NCBI GenBank assembly: GCA_023231475.1
Contig: JALJEE010001729.1
Coordinates: forward strand, 1-34,566
Source: Seison nebaliae
Lineage: Eukaryota; Rotifera; Pararotatoria; Seisonacea; Seisonidae
Length of the DNA stretch: 34,566 nucleotides
Direction: 5' to 3'
In this document: piece after piece, positions 10,001-20,591 of the stretch
Numbering within the stretch: the stretch's first letter is position 1
How the letters are laid out: each line of letters begins with the position of its first letter
Notes under the pieces: generated by a model
The model's input: only the letters and a program-made list of their open reading frames with translations
Database searches by the model: none
What the model was told of the DNA's origin: nothing
Position numbers and translations under genes: made by a program

Positions 10001-12356
10001 ATTCATCATCAAAGTCGATCAATTGAAAAAAGGAGAAATAATAATTTGTCATGTAATCGAATCGAATCAAGATAAAGAGAAAAAAGAGAAATTGTTCACA
10101 CTTGTTAGAATTGTTCAAAAAGGAATTGATCAACGTCTTCGATTTACCCATTTGAAGAATTTATTATTTAATTGTCGAGAGGAGACAACGGATGATTTGG
10201 ACATATTTAAAATTTTACCATCAATCAAATATTCGGGTTATACGAACATCCTCCAACAATTGTTCAACATCACCAAATTTAACACATTGGATGCTCGCAT
10301 CAGTAAAGAGTTAAGGAATCGTGATCGAATATTCAAACATCTTATGACGAAGAGAGATAATGTAGATCGAGTAGAATTGAACGAACAAATTGATATTCTT
10401 CAAACGACTTATCGTCAAATAATCCGTAAATCTCTTCAACATTTCTCCCAAAATGAATTAACAATTGATTCACGAATTCAATTACAAATATTTCTCGCAA
10501 CTCTTCAATTCCTCCAATATACACCAGTTGAGAAAAGTAATAAATTATTGTGGGATGATGGAACAAATAGAATGTATCCCAATTTGGCAGCTGGTTTACC
10601 TCATTTCGCTTGTGGTCTTTTCCGGATGTGGGGACGAGATATTCTCATTAGTGTACCTGGAACTATCATTGAATTAGGCAGATTAGATGAAGCTAAACGA
10701 ATAATAATTGCATTTGCTAGAACATTCAAATATAATGGATTAATGCCAAATTTGTTAGGTGATGGAGTGAAAGGAAGATATAATTGTCGTGATACTGTCT
10801 GGTGGTTTACTCGAGCAATCAGACTATTAATTGGAAAGATGGAAAAGAAAGATATAATTTCATTGTTATCGACAAAAATTCTTCTACTTCATGAAAATTC
10901 AAAAGAGATTTTATTAAGTGAATTATTATACGAAATTTTAGTTGGACATTTACAAACAATTCATTTTCGTGAAGATCGAGCAGGTAATAAAATTGATCAG
11001 AATTTATTACCATATGGCTTCTTCATTGAAGCTGGAATTGATGAAGAGACTTCTTTCGTTTATGGGGGAAATGAATGGAATGCTGGAACATGGATGGATA
11101 AAGTAGGAGATCGATATGATAAGATTATTCATCAAGTTTCTGATGAAGATCCAAATTATCATGTCGATCAAGCAGATTATGAGAATATTAAAGAAGGACG
11201 ACCAGCCACATCTCGACATGGAAGTGCTATCGAATTAGTTGGTTTACAAATTTCATTTATCAAATGGATCATTCGAATGGTGGAAGATGATTTACTTGAA
11301 TATCATCTAATAAAAATTAAATCAAAGAATTCTTATCGATTCCGTAAAGATGATTTAGAGAATGAAGAAAAATTTTATGAATCGAAAATTTCAAATGGAG
11401 AAAATGATCAATATATCTGTTTGAAGAAATGGAATGAAATTCTTAAAGAGAATTTTCAACAACATTTTTTTGTTGATGAGAAAAAAAATACTTTTTTTAT
11501 CAATCGATTTCTAGTGAATAAAACCGGAATTTTCAAAGATACATATGGATGTTGGCCGGAATATTGCGATTATCAATTACGTCCAAATCAAATTGCTATG
11601 ATTGTATCAGTATTAGATGACGATGAATATTATTGGAAAAGGATGAAATCGATCGATATAGATGAAAGTATTGAACTACTGAATCTTTTCCAAAAAGAAC
11701 TTCCATTAAATTTGGAAGTTTTGATGAATTGTCTCAAAATTATCCAGAAGGAATTGATGGGACCTTTAGGTATTAGAACATTAGTGAAAAATGATTATAA
11801 ATATTCTCCCAATTATGATAAGGATCATTTCTCTTATCATAATGGACCGGAATGGTTATGGCTCGCTGGTTTATATTATGTGGCACTTATCAAAGTTTCA
11901 TTTTATAATTCAATTCAGAAAATGAAAGAACTTCAAAACGATTCTAGTATGACGAAAGAAAAGTTATTAGAAGAATCATTCGTCTCTTACCATGAGGCGA
12001 CATTGGAATTCCGTCAACATTTGTCTCGTTTCGAAGTTTATCTCAATCGATCCACATTGGCATTCTGTTCACAATCGGAACGTGATCAATTATTGATGAC
12101 TATTCGTGATTATCCTTATCTTGATGAGAATACAAAGAATCAAATCAATCGAAATTGGTATAATGGAGAATGGCTAATTGAAACCAAAACCGATTCATGG
12201 ATGTCATTACCAGAATTGACAAATAGTAACGGTCAATGGTGTTATGGTAGCTGCCCAGCACAATGTTGGAGCATCGCTTGCTTTATTGAAGCAATTTTCG
12301 TATTAAACAGATTTGAAAAGCGATTTCAAAAATTGAACAACTCTACAACTTCTTAA
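7062..12356 (+). CDS. AGL: glycogen debranching enzyme (4-alpha-glucanotransferase / amylo-alpha-1,6-glucosidase)
   Basis: Cytosolic bifunctional enzyme that moves maltotriosyl units from a glycogen branch and then hydrolyses the remaining alpha-1,6-linked glucose. The single uninterrupted exon encodes 1764 residues; human AGL has 1532. The N-terminal half is the GH13-type transferase: IHFTPIQPLS and VLNHLANES early, MAHNGWVMS near 590, VIRLDNCHSTPIRLA with the probable nucleophile Asp near 662, and VVVAELF with the acid/base Glu near 691. The C-terminal half is the GH133 glucosidase: LAAGLPHFACGLFRMWGRD near 1185, RYNCRDTVWWF, GTWMDKVGDR near 1342, and HNGPEWLWLAG near 1595. The last motifs (WMSLPELTN, CPAQCWSIA) match the family C-terminus. 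All key motifs are present, so it should be active. The extra length sits in Lys/Glu/Asn-rich insertions, for example around residues 75-110 and between the two halves. The start at 7062 gives a typical short N-terminus. Confidence 0.97.
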   Translation: MGKNIIILGDDGKYEDGALPDSLDFEGIKLFNVQQDSILRLELHPVLKYLNNHPFVRLHFLTTYPSGDSVKPYSISEKKEIINNEEKRNDLIGNILDEYLNDNHFIYDYHQIDFESSIENMNTNSSSSLCEKWIEMKLNKSGPFSFVLLLEITPNFPKSYIPSNSLKLEKMTNKESLSGILRCLTMNKTINSKDYIILSYSHILVQPKLKVGKKNVPIESLSAITVIPKLLNKNIDKWEDQLSVVSPIDRHSSSSNFNTIHFTPIQPLSPSSHSAYSLTDLLSVNNQFRTKDDESVDYESMANYLKKWRKKCGTRKLFYMSDIVLNHLANESEYLKNNPNFGYNLENSFHLIPAFLLDRLLFYGNFYLKKVSEKQSNFAEIKFDRLSEISPIIQLISNIIHSFQFHQFFQIDKNEMKENIGSRQVKKMDLHQLWRELKMKNEKNFDRYNLKFSEETMEELFSSINFHEMLSIEEFVDRVNDQIRSYIEHDIINRKIIHSLNRSLAYETTKSENRLTKLSINHPLFPSYFHVVDQHLIMKENEKDDEKIDFESISAKELVELIKKRVKSEEKMLKDDEKFPLRCMAHNGWVMSADNKNFALPSKNILDLNVYFRRELISWTDSVKLNFGMENDQPLKEANVSLLRYAINYVLITSAMFDVIRLDNCHSTPIRLARLLMKAARLANPNLVVVAELFTSDGRIDRKYSNLIGINCLIRENMQCHTLNDLQDSTYVYSTSAKSIDNNSYVGSGSGVPMGTLLPISDVFNYKDESAFNFLLPTNPVAMFMDQTHDNKSLWKQRSLKDTLSTAAIISFNNCSIGSTFGVDLFLKNISVVFEKNPYPTADEISIDRMTMNEYRGRLNDLHSHFATNGFSQMFVDKQYSWYDVTVITRCRQTTHSLEKFILFVRSAFHSSDDFNDEINVNGKIDCVIEGKLESFEHVQMVLEDNYELRNVDGKLSGYDGIHIKKTKKLENFCEKSENKFIIKVDQLKKGEIIICHVIESNQDKEKKEKLFTLVRIVQKGIDQRLRFTHLKNLLFNCREETTDDLDIFKILPSIKYSGYTNILQQLFNITKFNTLDARISKELRNRDRIFKHLMTKRDNVDRVELNEQIDILQTTYRQIIRKSLQHFSQNELTIDSRIQLQIFLATLQFLQYTPVEKSNKLLWDDGTNRMYPNLAAGLPHFACGLFRMWGRDILISVPGTIIELGRLDEAKRIIIAFARTFKYNGLMPNLLGDGVKGRYNCRDTVWWFTRAIRLLIGKMEKKDIISLLSTKILLLHENSKEILLSELLYEILVGHLQTIHFREDRAGNKIDQNLLPYGFFIEAGIDEETSFVYGGNEWNAGTWMDKVGDRYDKIIHQVSDEDPNYHVDQADYENIKEGRPATSRHGSAIELVGLQISFIKWIIRMVEDDLLEYHLIKIKSKNSYRFRKDDLENEEKFYESKISNGENDQYICLKKWNEILKENFQQHFFVDEKKNTFFINRFLVNKTGIFKDTYGCWPEYCDYQLRPNQIAMIVSVLDDDEYYWKRMKSIDIDESIELLNLFQKELPLNLEVLMNCLKIIQKELMGPLGIRTLVKNDYKYSPNYDKDHFSYHNGPEWLWLAGLYYVALIKVSFYNSIQKMKELQNDSSMTKEKLLEESFVSYHEATLEFRQHLSRFEVYLNRSTLAFCSQSERDQLLMTIRDYPYLDENTKNQINRNWYNGEWLIETKTDSWMSLPELTNSNGQWCYGSCPAQCWSIACFIEAIFVLNRFEKRFQKLNNSTTS

Positions 12357-13230
12357 GTTGAACTGACTTTTAGAGTAGCTGTCTAAAAAGATGATGATAA
12401 AAAGAATATCACAGAAATTTCGAAGATATTTACGAATTTTTCGATATAAAACACTTAATTTTTCAGTAGTTTTTATGCTTTTATGCCCGTTGCCCTTTAA
12501 CACATTAAATAGTGTGAAAAAGCTTTCGATCTTTTGTCAATAGTTTTGACGATAAAAAATCAAAAAAGAAATGTTTTAAATAAATTTTTATAGAAAATCA
12601 ATTTTTTATGAAAAGAAAATTCGTTAAACAAATAAACTTTAAAGGAATTTTCTTTTGTTTTCCGTTAACGAAGTTTGAAACTTTTATGATAATAATTTTA
12701 ATAAAATATTTCGTCAATAAGTGGTTGACATTGAATTTTTAACGGATTCGAAAGACCGCGAATGGATGACGGGTCATAATTGGCACTCATCGAAAATGAG
12801 AAAAATAGAATATATGAAATCGATGAAATTTATGTATAGTTTTGAAAAGGAATAAAATGTAAAATATTATAGGGGAATTTTTAAAGAATTTAAAATATAT
12901 ATTAGTTTTTGGAAAGATATGAAAAGAGAAATATAATGATTGAGAATAGGTTGAGAAAATATGTTTATCGACGAAGGAGCTAATTATAGATATCTTTCCA
13001 ACAATATTTGTTCCTTAATGAAATGTATAGAAGAAGATGAGGAAGTGAACTGATCAAAACACATCGAATTGTCAATTATGAAAATTTCTTTTAATTATTG
13101 ATCGATGTCTTATTGATTAGTTGCTCTGAGATTCCTCAATCATTTCCCACGTTGATATAGTAAGAGAGTGAGTGAAAGAGATTATCATGCATATTTCCAT
13201 ATAGATCATTTTGGCTATGTTAATTGCCAA
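12357..13230. other. convergent 3' intergenic region
   Basis: About 870 bp between the stops of AGL (+) and ZFAND4 (-). AT-rich, with several AATAAA-like sequences on both strands (for example ggaataaaatg at about 12850). No gene is supported; the minus-strand frame at 12303-12503 overlaps the AGL end and is not credible. Confidence 0.5.
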
Positions 13231-16200
13231 TCAGATTTTGGGTAATTTTGGCGCTTGAACTAAAGGATTATTTTGAGCTATAACTTTCCTTCCTTCACTT
13301 TTATAGTCGAAAGTACAATTATGGGATTCAGGATTACGATGCGTTGTGCAGAAAGTGAGATTACATCTAAAAATGAAAATATCACAAAATTATTAAACAA
13401 ATGTCAAATATATAATAAGAACCGACACTGATAATTGACACCGAAAACGGTTTTCTTTCCACATTTCGCACAATACTGACGAAATTTTTTCGACTTACTA
13501 TTCTCTAATTTTTTCCCAGATAATCTCGTAGCACTTCCTCTTTGATTTATCACCGGTTGTTGTTGTTGTTGTTGCTGCTGCTGTTGTTGTTGTTGTTGTT
13601 GATGTTGTACTACGAGTGGAATATGATAAGGATCAGTAATTTGTGTTTCAATCGATTTCTGAGTTCTAATAGCTGATCGTTGATGTTGTTGTTGTTGTTG
13701 TTGTTGCTGATGATAATGAATATGACAATGATGATGATGATTTGACATTCTTGAAGATTCAGGTCCCATTTTGGCGTCAGTAGTTGTTGTTGCTCTAGAA
13801 CCGGCCTTCGTTGCAGTTGTAGAATAATCACTAACAAATCCTTTCTTTTCATGACGTCGTTTCTGAGAGGTGACAGAGGCTGATGATAATCTTGATGGAA
13901 CTGTAATTCGATCACTTCTTCTAGAATAATTTGATTTGTCTATCGTCAAACAAGTCTTCTCTTTGATGGGAGAATAAAGATTATTCCAAAACACTTTATT
14001 TCCTTCATCTCCCGCCCCAGTTGTTGTTGTTGTGGTAGTGGCCTGATTGTCGATATTATTCTTTAATAAATTCTTTGGATAAACATCATAAAGATCGACA
14101 TTAAATTCTGCTAATATCGTCGATGAAGGTTTCGTCAATCCATAATTTTCTTGTGACATATCTATATTAGTATCCAATTTCAATGGTTCGATTTCATGCA
14201 CATTCTCCAAATTCCTAAAATTTTCCGAATTTTTCACAGGATTTTCTTTCGTTTGCTTATCAGGTAAAATTGGTGGAAGATGAGATTGAACGAGAGAAGA
14301 ACGTTTTCCTGCATCATTTGGTGGTGGTGGTGGTAATGATGATGAAGAAACGACTGTTGTTGTAGACAATGATACTGAGGGAAGAGATGATGATTTATTT
14401 TCCGCAATATTCGATTTCTGACTTTTCAATTGTTTCAATGAATTCGAATGTTTCATCGTTTTAGATGACGTTAATATTTGTCGATCTGATGGAATTATTA
14501 TAGGAGATGGTTCTGATCGTTTATTCATCGATAATTCGATTTGATTCAAAATATTTTTCTCATTCTCATTCAACTTCATCACTGACGTTGTTGTAGAAGA
14601 TTGCTTCAATTTATTTGGTGTTCCTGTTCTCATCATTCTACCATTGGACGATGATTGAAGTTGACGTCTCGTTCTTTGTTGGTCATCCTTCTTCTCCTTC
14701 TCCACCATCTCACCTAAATACAATTGTTTAGAGAATTGACTTTCTTCCAACATATGCTCGCGAAGTATCACATCATCCAATCTCACCGGTGTCTCAAATC
14801 TCAATAAATAATATAATTCGACACTCTTCTTATCACCATTATTCTTTCGATGATCATTCAACAACTTCATCAATTTCCTTCTTCTTTTATTCAGTCGAAT
14901 ATTCTCCAAAACTTTATTCACCGAATTCTTCGGCGTCTCATCAATCGCCGTATTCGTCGACGTTGTAGTTGTTTTATCGTTGTCTTCCAAAATAAAATTC
15001 GAATAATATTTCACCGGAATCAAAAATGAATATAAATCACGTTCTCTTAAACGTTTCCTAGAATTGGTGTAAAATTTCAAATTTTCATTTCCCATATCGG
15101 TGATCGTCGCACATTGTACCGTATTTGGCAATTGATGATGATGATTATTCTTTTCATCAGCGAATGCACGTGAATACTCGTGAAAAATGAATTTGGGAGA
15201 GATGTGACAACATCTCTTCATTTGTTTCCTTAGACAATTATCAGATTTCAATTCATTTTGATATAATGGTTTCATCGATGATAATTTAGGAGAATTATGT
15301 ATCGTTGTTGACGTGGTAATCGTTGGTGCTTTGCCCATCGATGGTAAGAATTGTGAATAAATGGCACCATCTCTTAGAACTTTCGTTTTCATATTTGGTA
15401 GTTTTGGTATTGTAAAATTGAGAGGATATCCGATTTGTTTCATTAGCGACGAATGATGATCATCAGAAGATTGTGTTTTCAATCGATTTAAATGATTTTT
15501 TAAATGTTTCTTGCAATGCAATGAATTTTCTTCATCTTCATTTAAAATTATCTTTTTAGAATTCTCATTATCTTCCAATATCAATTCTCTATCTTTTATT
15601 TCAAATAATTCCTTCAATTCATCAATCTCATTATCTTTTTCCACTTTATCCATTTTATCTCTTTCATCCATCAGATCTGCTTCCAATCTTCCTACTTCTT
15701 CATCATCATCATCATCTTCTTCTTCTTCTTCTTCTTCTTCTTCTTCATCCTCATCATCATGTTCATTACCATTCTTATTGAGATTTGTTGACTTCAATTG
15801 ATCGATATATGGTTGAATTATTTTTAATGTTTCCGCATCCACCGTTATGGAATGTGCATCATTATCTAATAGATGGAGATTTGTGTTCCTTTGGAATGGA
15901 TAATCGAAGAAGAATTTGTCTTTTGATAATCGAGTTCGATCCATTCGTCGTTTTTCATTCGTCCCATTGTCAATATTTAAATTCTCCAACAGTTTATTAT
16001 TCATCGATGTCTCTTCTTCTTCATCGTCATCAACTTCGTCTTCCACTTCTTCATTCGAATCATCATCTTCTTCTTCTTCATCATCTTCTTCATCTGCCTC
16101 AACTTCGTCATCTTCACAAATACCATCAAGTGACGATATCAAATAATTTAAATTATATCCACTAGACAAACCGTTCGCCAATAAAATGGCAACCCAATTC

Positions 16201-16712
16201 TCAGAGAATTCATCAGTTGATGACGGTTTCTTTATCGATTTTAACAATGAGACGGATGACGGTGGCGAAACTGACGCCGTCGATGATGATAACGATTGAA
16301 CAGATATATTATCGTCACAATTTTGTTGTTGTTGATTATCGATTTTATTGTTCGTTTTCATTTTGGGCGTAATGACTTCCGCATCGATATGATCAGTGAA
16401 AATATCTTCTTCGTTGTCGAGATGAGTCATATAAAGTCGTTGTAGATTAATCGGTCCTCCAGTCATCGAAATGATTAATTTCAATTCAGAATGATCACCA
16501 ATATTACATTGCTTACATGTATCATTGTCATTCTTCAACAATTCATTTCTATATATGAGATTTTGTTGAGATACAGGAATTCCTTGAAGTTGACTAATCT
16601 TTTCTTTGACTGAACGAATTGTGTGGAATGGATATAATTTCATCAGAATTTCTAGACCAGTCATCGTTTTTATTCGAATATGTATCTGTTCACATTTCTC
16701 ATCTTCCTTCAT
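13231..16712 (-). CDS. ZFAND4: ZFAND4-like protein (ubiquitin-like domain plus AN1 zinc finger)
   Basis: Two exons on the minus strand, 16712-13423 and 13366-13231, are joined by a 56-nt intron and give 1141 residues (human about 727). Residues about 10-85 form a ubiquitin-like domain (MTGLEILMKLYPFHTIRSVK, then IPVSQQNLIY), followed by the family signature SMTGGPINLQR. The C-terminus is an AN1 finger: CAKC, then CRC, FCTTH and SHNC, with all eight Cys/His ligands. The second exon supplies the last six residues of the finger's ligand set and the conserved end QAPKLPKI, identical to the last six residues of human ZFAND4. In between is a low-complexity region with long Asp/Glu runs (about residues 200-235 and 305-345) and two poly-Gln tracts near the finger. 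The family is probably involved in ubiquitin/proteasome-linked protein handling, but its function is poorly known. Ending the gene at the first stop (13404) would break the zinc finger, so the spliced form is chosen. Confidence 0.93.
13559..13710 (-). repeat. CAA/CAG trinucleotide runs encoding poly-Gln
   Basis: Two tracts of mixed CAA/CAG codons (on the plus strand, runs of ttg with some ctg at about 13558-13602 and 13684-13710) encode about 14 and 9 glutamines in ZFAND4, just before the AN1 finger. Mixed codons suggest selection or age, not fresh slippage. Confidence 0.85.
15695..15757 (-). repeat. GAA/GAT run encoding a poly-acidic tract
   Basis: A near-pure run of ttc on the plus strand, flanked by tca units, encodes consecutive Glu and Asp in ZFAND4. 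The opposite strand is open in several frames as poly-Ser, which is an artefact. Confidence 0.85.
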
Positions 16713-16924
16713 TCTTTATCAATCGGTCGTTCGATCGACAGATCTCAAACGAATATTGATATTCGAAGAAACTTATTCTTCACCTTCAAATTATCAAGAA
16801 AGAAAAAATGGAGGAAGGAAAATTGAAGAAACAATATAAATTATATGAATATAGTATGAAAATTTTTGAGAAATGGACGATTCTTTTTTCAGGTGAAAAA
16901 ATGATATTGGACAATTTTATTTAG

Positions 16925-17267
16925 ATGCAACAATATGGATTTGTATTATGGATTTATGATCATCTCATTTCTCCTTATTTTAAAAGTAATTTACCTAATG
17001 AAAAAATTTCAATTCAATTCCCATATTCATTCCAATTAAAATTTCAAGTATCTATTTCTCCTTTTGTTGTTCATCTTAATCAATTTTTTTCATTATTCAA
17101 TTCATCGACAATTCTTATCGAATCAATCAAACTGACGTATATTTTTGTAAATTAACAGAAATGAATTTTTTCGTAAAGTTCCCGGAATTCCTCATCAATC
17201 AAATAATTTCATTGAATCGATCGGAGAAGACAATGAAGGTGGTGGGTCGATATTAATCGATGATTAA
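16925..17267 (+). CDS. possible small two-exon gene, unknown function
   Basis: A frame opens at the ATG at 16925 (MQQYGFVLWIYDHLISPYFK). With removal of a 22-nt GT-AG segment (17137-17158, gtatatttttgtaaattaacag) it continues as LTNEFFRKVPGIPHQSNNF and ends after GGGSILIDD at 17265-17267, 106 residues in all. The downstream sequence reads like natural protein with an acidic tail, and an AATAAA signal overlaps the stop region, which argues for a real gene. The 22-nt intron is far shorter than most introns here, and an acceptor-like site directly before the ATG hints at an upstream exon I could not place. It is divergent from ZFAND4, with 212 bp between starts. I do not recognise the family. 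Confidence 0.4.
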
Positions 17268-19779
17268 TAAAATAAATGAATTCCAATTTACTAATAATTA
17301 CTCTTCAAATAATTATTGAGAATATATTAATGAAATGAAAGGAAAATCGAACGGGAGAGGAAGAAAAGGAAAACCAGCTGCTTTCACCGTTCATTTACGT
17401 TTCTCCTTCTACTCATTCTATCGTTCATCTCCATTCAATTTCTCTCTTCAATGTTGTCGTCATTTCCTCCTTATTCAATATTATCATAACATTTATGCAG
17501 AGAAACTCCATCATTATATATATCATACACACACACAAACATCATACACATAAAGTCCATATCCGGCAACCCACACTCTCACAATTGAAGGGTCCATATG
17601 TATGGAAAGATATTAATGAAAAAAAATTTATGGGAAACATTTCTCACATATTTCCTACACAACATAGTTAGACGTTTTAACATAATTTCATATCATTTCT
17701 ACACACTCACACAAATCTACTACACAGGATGTATATATGTGGAGAATGAGAATAAGAATCAATTCGGACTTATTATACTTCTTCTTAAAACCTTAGTCCT
17801 TTGAATGTCGTATAGCGAATGGATTGTTTATAGAGAATTGTTACATAACATACTTATATAACACATACAATCATTTGCCCGTAATATTTTCTCCATCTCC
17901 TCCTTCTTCTTCTTTTCTTTCATCTAGCTAACATGATAGTTAGACGAAACGAGAGAAATGAAAGGGGAGTGAAGGGAGATATCGGACAAAACAAAATTTC
18001 TCCCAAAAGAAAAACTTCCATGAAAATTTTGAATAATAAAAGAATCGTTCTCCTTCACCGTTGCCATCCGCCCAATATCGTATGAATTCCGAATTGCATC
18101 TTAATACTAACGACATAGTCAAGTCGGATCCCAAATGAATGGGAAGATCTTGTTGTCCTTTGTTTTATATTGAAGGAAGAAGGACGAGATATCTTCTTCG
18201 AATTCAATTCTCTTCCCACTCCCACAACTAACACATATACATAATAGAGAATTACGCGAATGATGTTTAATCGAACGATTGTACGAATCATTTAAGATGA
18301 ATTTAAATAAGAGTATCGTTGTCTTGTTCGAACGAGACGAATAAATTCATTTTCTTCTCATTTAATATACAATAAATATTTCCCCACTGTAAAAATTGGA
18401 ATAAGGTGAAATAAATCGAACAATACAACATCATATGAACAATATGAATCAAATGATCGAATACATTACAAAATTATACGAGCGTCTGCTTCTCTCGTGA
18501 ATATGGTAAATTGCAGCTAAAGGTGACATATGTCTCTATATTTAATTATTTTACTGCCAATTCTTCCCCCTCAAATTCAAAAGGAAACATCAATCTAATC
18601 TTTTCTCCTCAGTTTCTCCGTCATCTCTCCTTCTCCCTAAATTGGGAAGCAACAGACATATTTAAATTGAAAGTTTCCTTCTTCTTCCACCAATCGAGTT
18701 TTATAAGTTTCTCCAAATTATTTTAAACTTATTATAATTCAACCGAACATGAAAGTCCATAAGCAATTTAATTAATATTACACATTCGATCTATTGGAAT
18801 ATTTGTTCTTCGTGTCTTGTCCGCTAGTTAAACGGTTGTCGAAGAATTGGTTAATTAATTTAATGGTATAAATCTCCATTTCCTCCTGTTTGGAGAAGGA
18901 GAAGAAAGAATTAAATTGATTTAATTAACATACGTAAATCCTTTCACATATTCCCCCTCTCGAACTAGTGAGAACTTAAATAAATTAACATTTCTATCAA
19001 AATTTGATCGATTCAAATAATTTTTCGTCAATAAAATTAATTTTGGAAGAAAACACCCCGTCATTTTCCAACCTTATACAATTGAACCAGAAGAAATTCA
19101 AATAAACTCTATTTTTTCTCATATGATATTCTGGTAGATGTGAATTGAAATGAATGTTATTTTATTGTGTTCAATCATTCAATCATCATCATCTACTACA
19201 TCATCATCATCAATTACCTAACATTAGTAGAAGAGAGTTAAGTATTTTATAGGATTGAGTTGAAGGTAAGAACGAAAACTATTCATTTCCCATAACAACA
19301 TTAAACTTTCCAATGTAAACTACGATTTCCTTCCATTTCGAATAATCAGATTCGTTCAAACAGTAACTTCTGTTCTTGTCAATTCTAAGCCCATTGCAAG
19401 AATTGTTTAAAAAAAGTTTTTCCTTCACACTCTCCTCTTATTAACATTATCACCATTAGGAGAATATCAAGAATGATCCAAAAAAAATTTATATTTAACG
19501 AAAAAAATCTCGAAATTTCTTTTCAACTTTCCTTTTCTTTCCATGTTCCTTTAGTTAATATGGAGACAAAAGGGAATTATTGTCGTGGAAACTTGTAGTA
19601 CTAAAACATTCTTTCTATTCTCTCACGCACACACATACACAAACTACTGTATGAAGTGTTATCAATTATTAGATGAAACAAAAAAAAATTAGAGAGAGGA
19701 AAAATTAAAATTGTTTATTCTGTAAAAACTTATTTTGGTCCAAATGAAAATTTTGAAAAATAGTTAAAAGTATTAAAGT
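17268..19779. other. 2.5-kb stretch without a recognisable gene
   Basis: This is the longest non-coding stretch in the otherwise packed core. It contains short microsatellites (an AC run at about 17527-17540, TCATCATC clusters at about 19186-19215), pyrimidine-rich segments and several AATAAA-like signals. Open frames at 17335-17553, 17598-17804, 17940-18134 and 18055-18291 are short and compositionally biased. It could hold a long 3' UTR, a non-coding RNA or regulatory DNA; I see no decisive signal. Confidence 0.4.
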
Positions 19780-20580
19780 TTAGCTTTGCACACTGGTCGC
19801 CATTTCTTGTTGTCGTAGCTGATCACAGTAATTATGCTGCTTCACATTTTCTAGTCCTGAATTAATGACGGCTTGTATGTTATACTTCTTACTCTTCAGG
19901 TTCTCGACGGCCAACATCATTGAATTATAGATTTGATCTTGTAAACGTTTCAATCCGTTTTTAGCTGCATAGAAATTGAATACGAATTTGATTAGGAGAA
20001 TAATGAGAATGAAAAGATTGAGTACAGCAATGAAATGAAGAATTGTTTTCCACATATCGAAATTGTTGAGTTGCAATAAATAATCGTTAGGAAGATCATT
20101 GATTTGGAATGTACGATTTCTTGCGTGCAGTTTCTTTGCATTAATCTTATTCAAGAGCATAGCCGTTTTTGGATGATGTTTCACACGAGTATCATTATCA
20201 AACAATCTCCGAATCTTCCGAATGGACATGTCTAACGATGTGCTATTTCGTTGGACTTTCGTTTTCCATGATTTCCACCAATTCCTAATTTTCAACTGTT
20301 TCTTCTTTACATGCTCCATATTCAATTTCGCCTTTTCTCTTATCAATTTATATTGATCATATTTTTGATTCTTATCTCCTCGTTTACCTTTCCTCAAGAG
20401 TAATCGATTCTTGTAGTTTTGTAATGTCTCTCCATAATCCATAAAAACGGCGTCTTCTTTTCTCATTCCGTCATCTTCCATTAACTTCTTGTTGAATTGG
20501 AGAAAATCGAGATCGAACGAATTATCACAATCATTTAATCGTATCCATTCCAACATTAGAAAGATAATTAAAATTTTCAT
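19780..20580 (-). CDS. secretory-pathway membrane protein of unknown function
   Basis: A single-exon frame. The start is taken at the Met at 20580 (MKILIIFLMLEWIRLNDC), which begins a typical cleavable signal peptide and gives 266 residues; an upstream in-frame Met at 20604 would overlap the start of NSE1. After the signal peptide comes a Lys/Arg-rich, probably helical region (about 50-130) with IRNWWKSWKTKV and possible N-glycosylation sites (RNST, RNRT). One strong transmembrane helix follows, LNLFILIILLIKFVFNFY (about residues 185-208), and then a roughly 60-residue tail. The layout suggests a type I single-pass protein with a luminal basic domain. No family was recognised. It is divergent from NSE1 with almost no space between the starts, so the two must share a promoter region or have overlapping 5' UTRs. 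Confidence 0.7.
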   Translation of the reverse strand: MKILIIFLMLEWIRLNDCDNSFDLDFLQFNKKLMEDDGMRKEDAVFMDYGETLQNYKNRLLLRKGKRGDKNQKYDQYKLIREKAKLNMEHVKKKQLKIRNWWKSWKTKVQRNSTSLDMSIRKIRRLFDNDTRVKHHPKTAMLLNKINAKKLHARNRTFQINDLPNDYLLQLNNFDMWKTILHFIAVLNLFILIILLIKFVFNFYAAKNGLKRLQDQIYNSMMLAVENLKSKKYNIQAVINSGLENVKQHNYCDQLRQQEMATSVQS

Positions 20581-20591
20581 CTTTGTGAGAA

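Noticed and set aside
13610-13915. Second minus-strand frame with poly-Asn
   Set aside because: It is a frame-shifted shadow of the ZFAND4 poly-Gln region; the frame completing the AN1 finger is the real one.
15511-16165. Long plus-strand open frames rich in Ser, His and Leu
   Set aside because: They are antisense shadows of the Asp/Glu-rich coding runs of ZFAND4.
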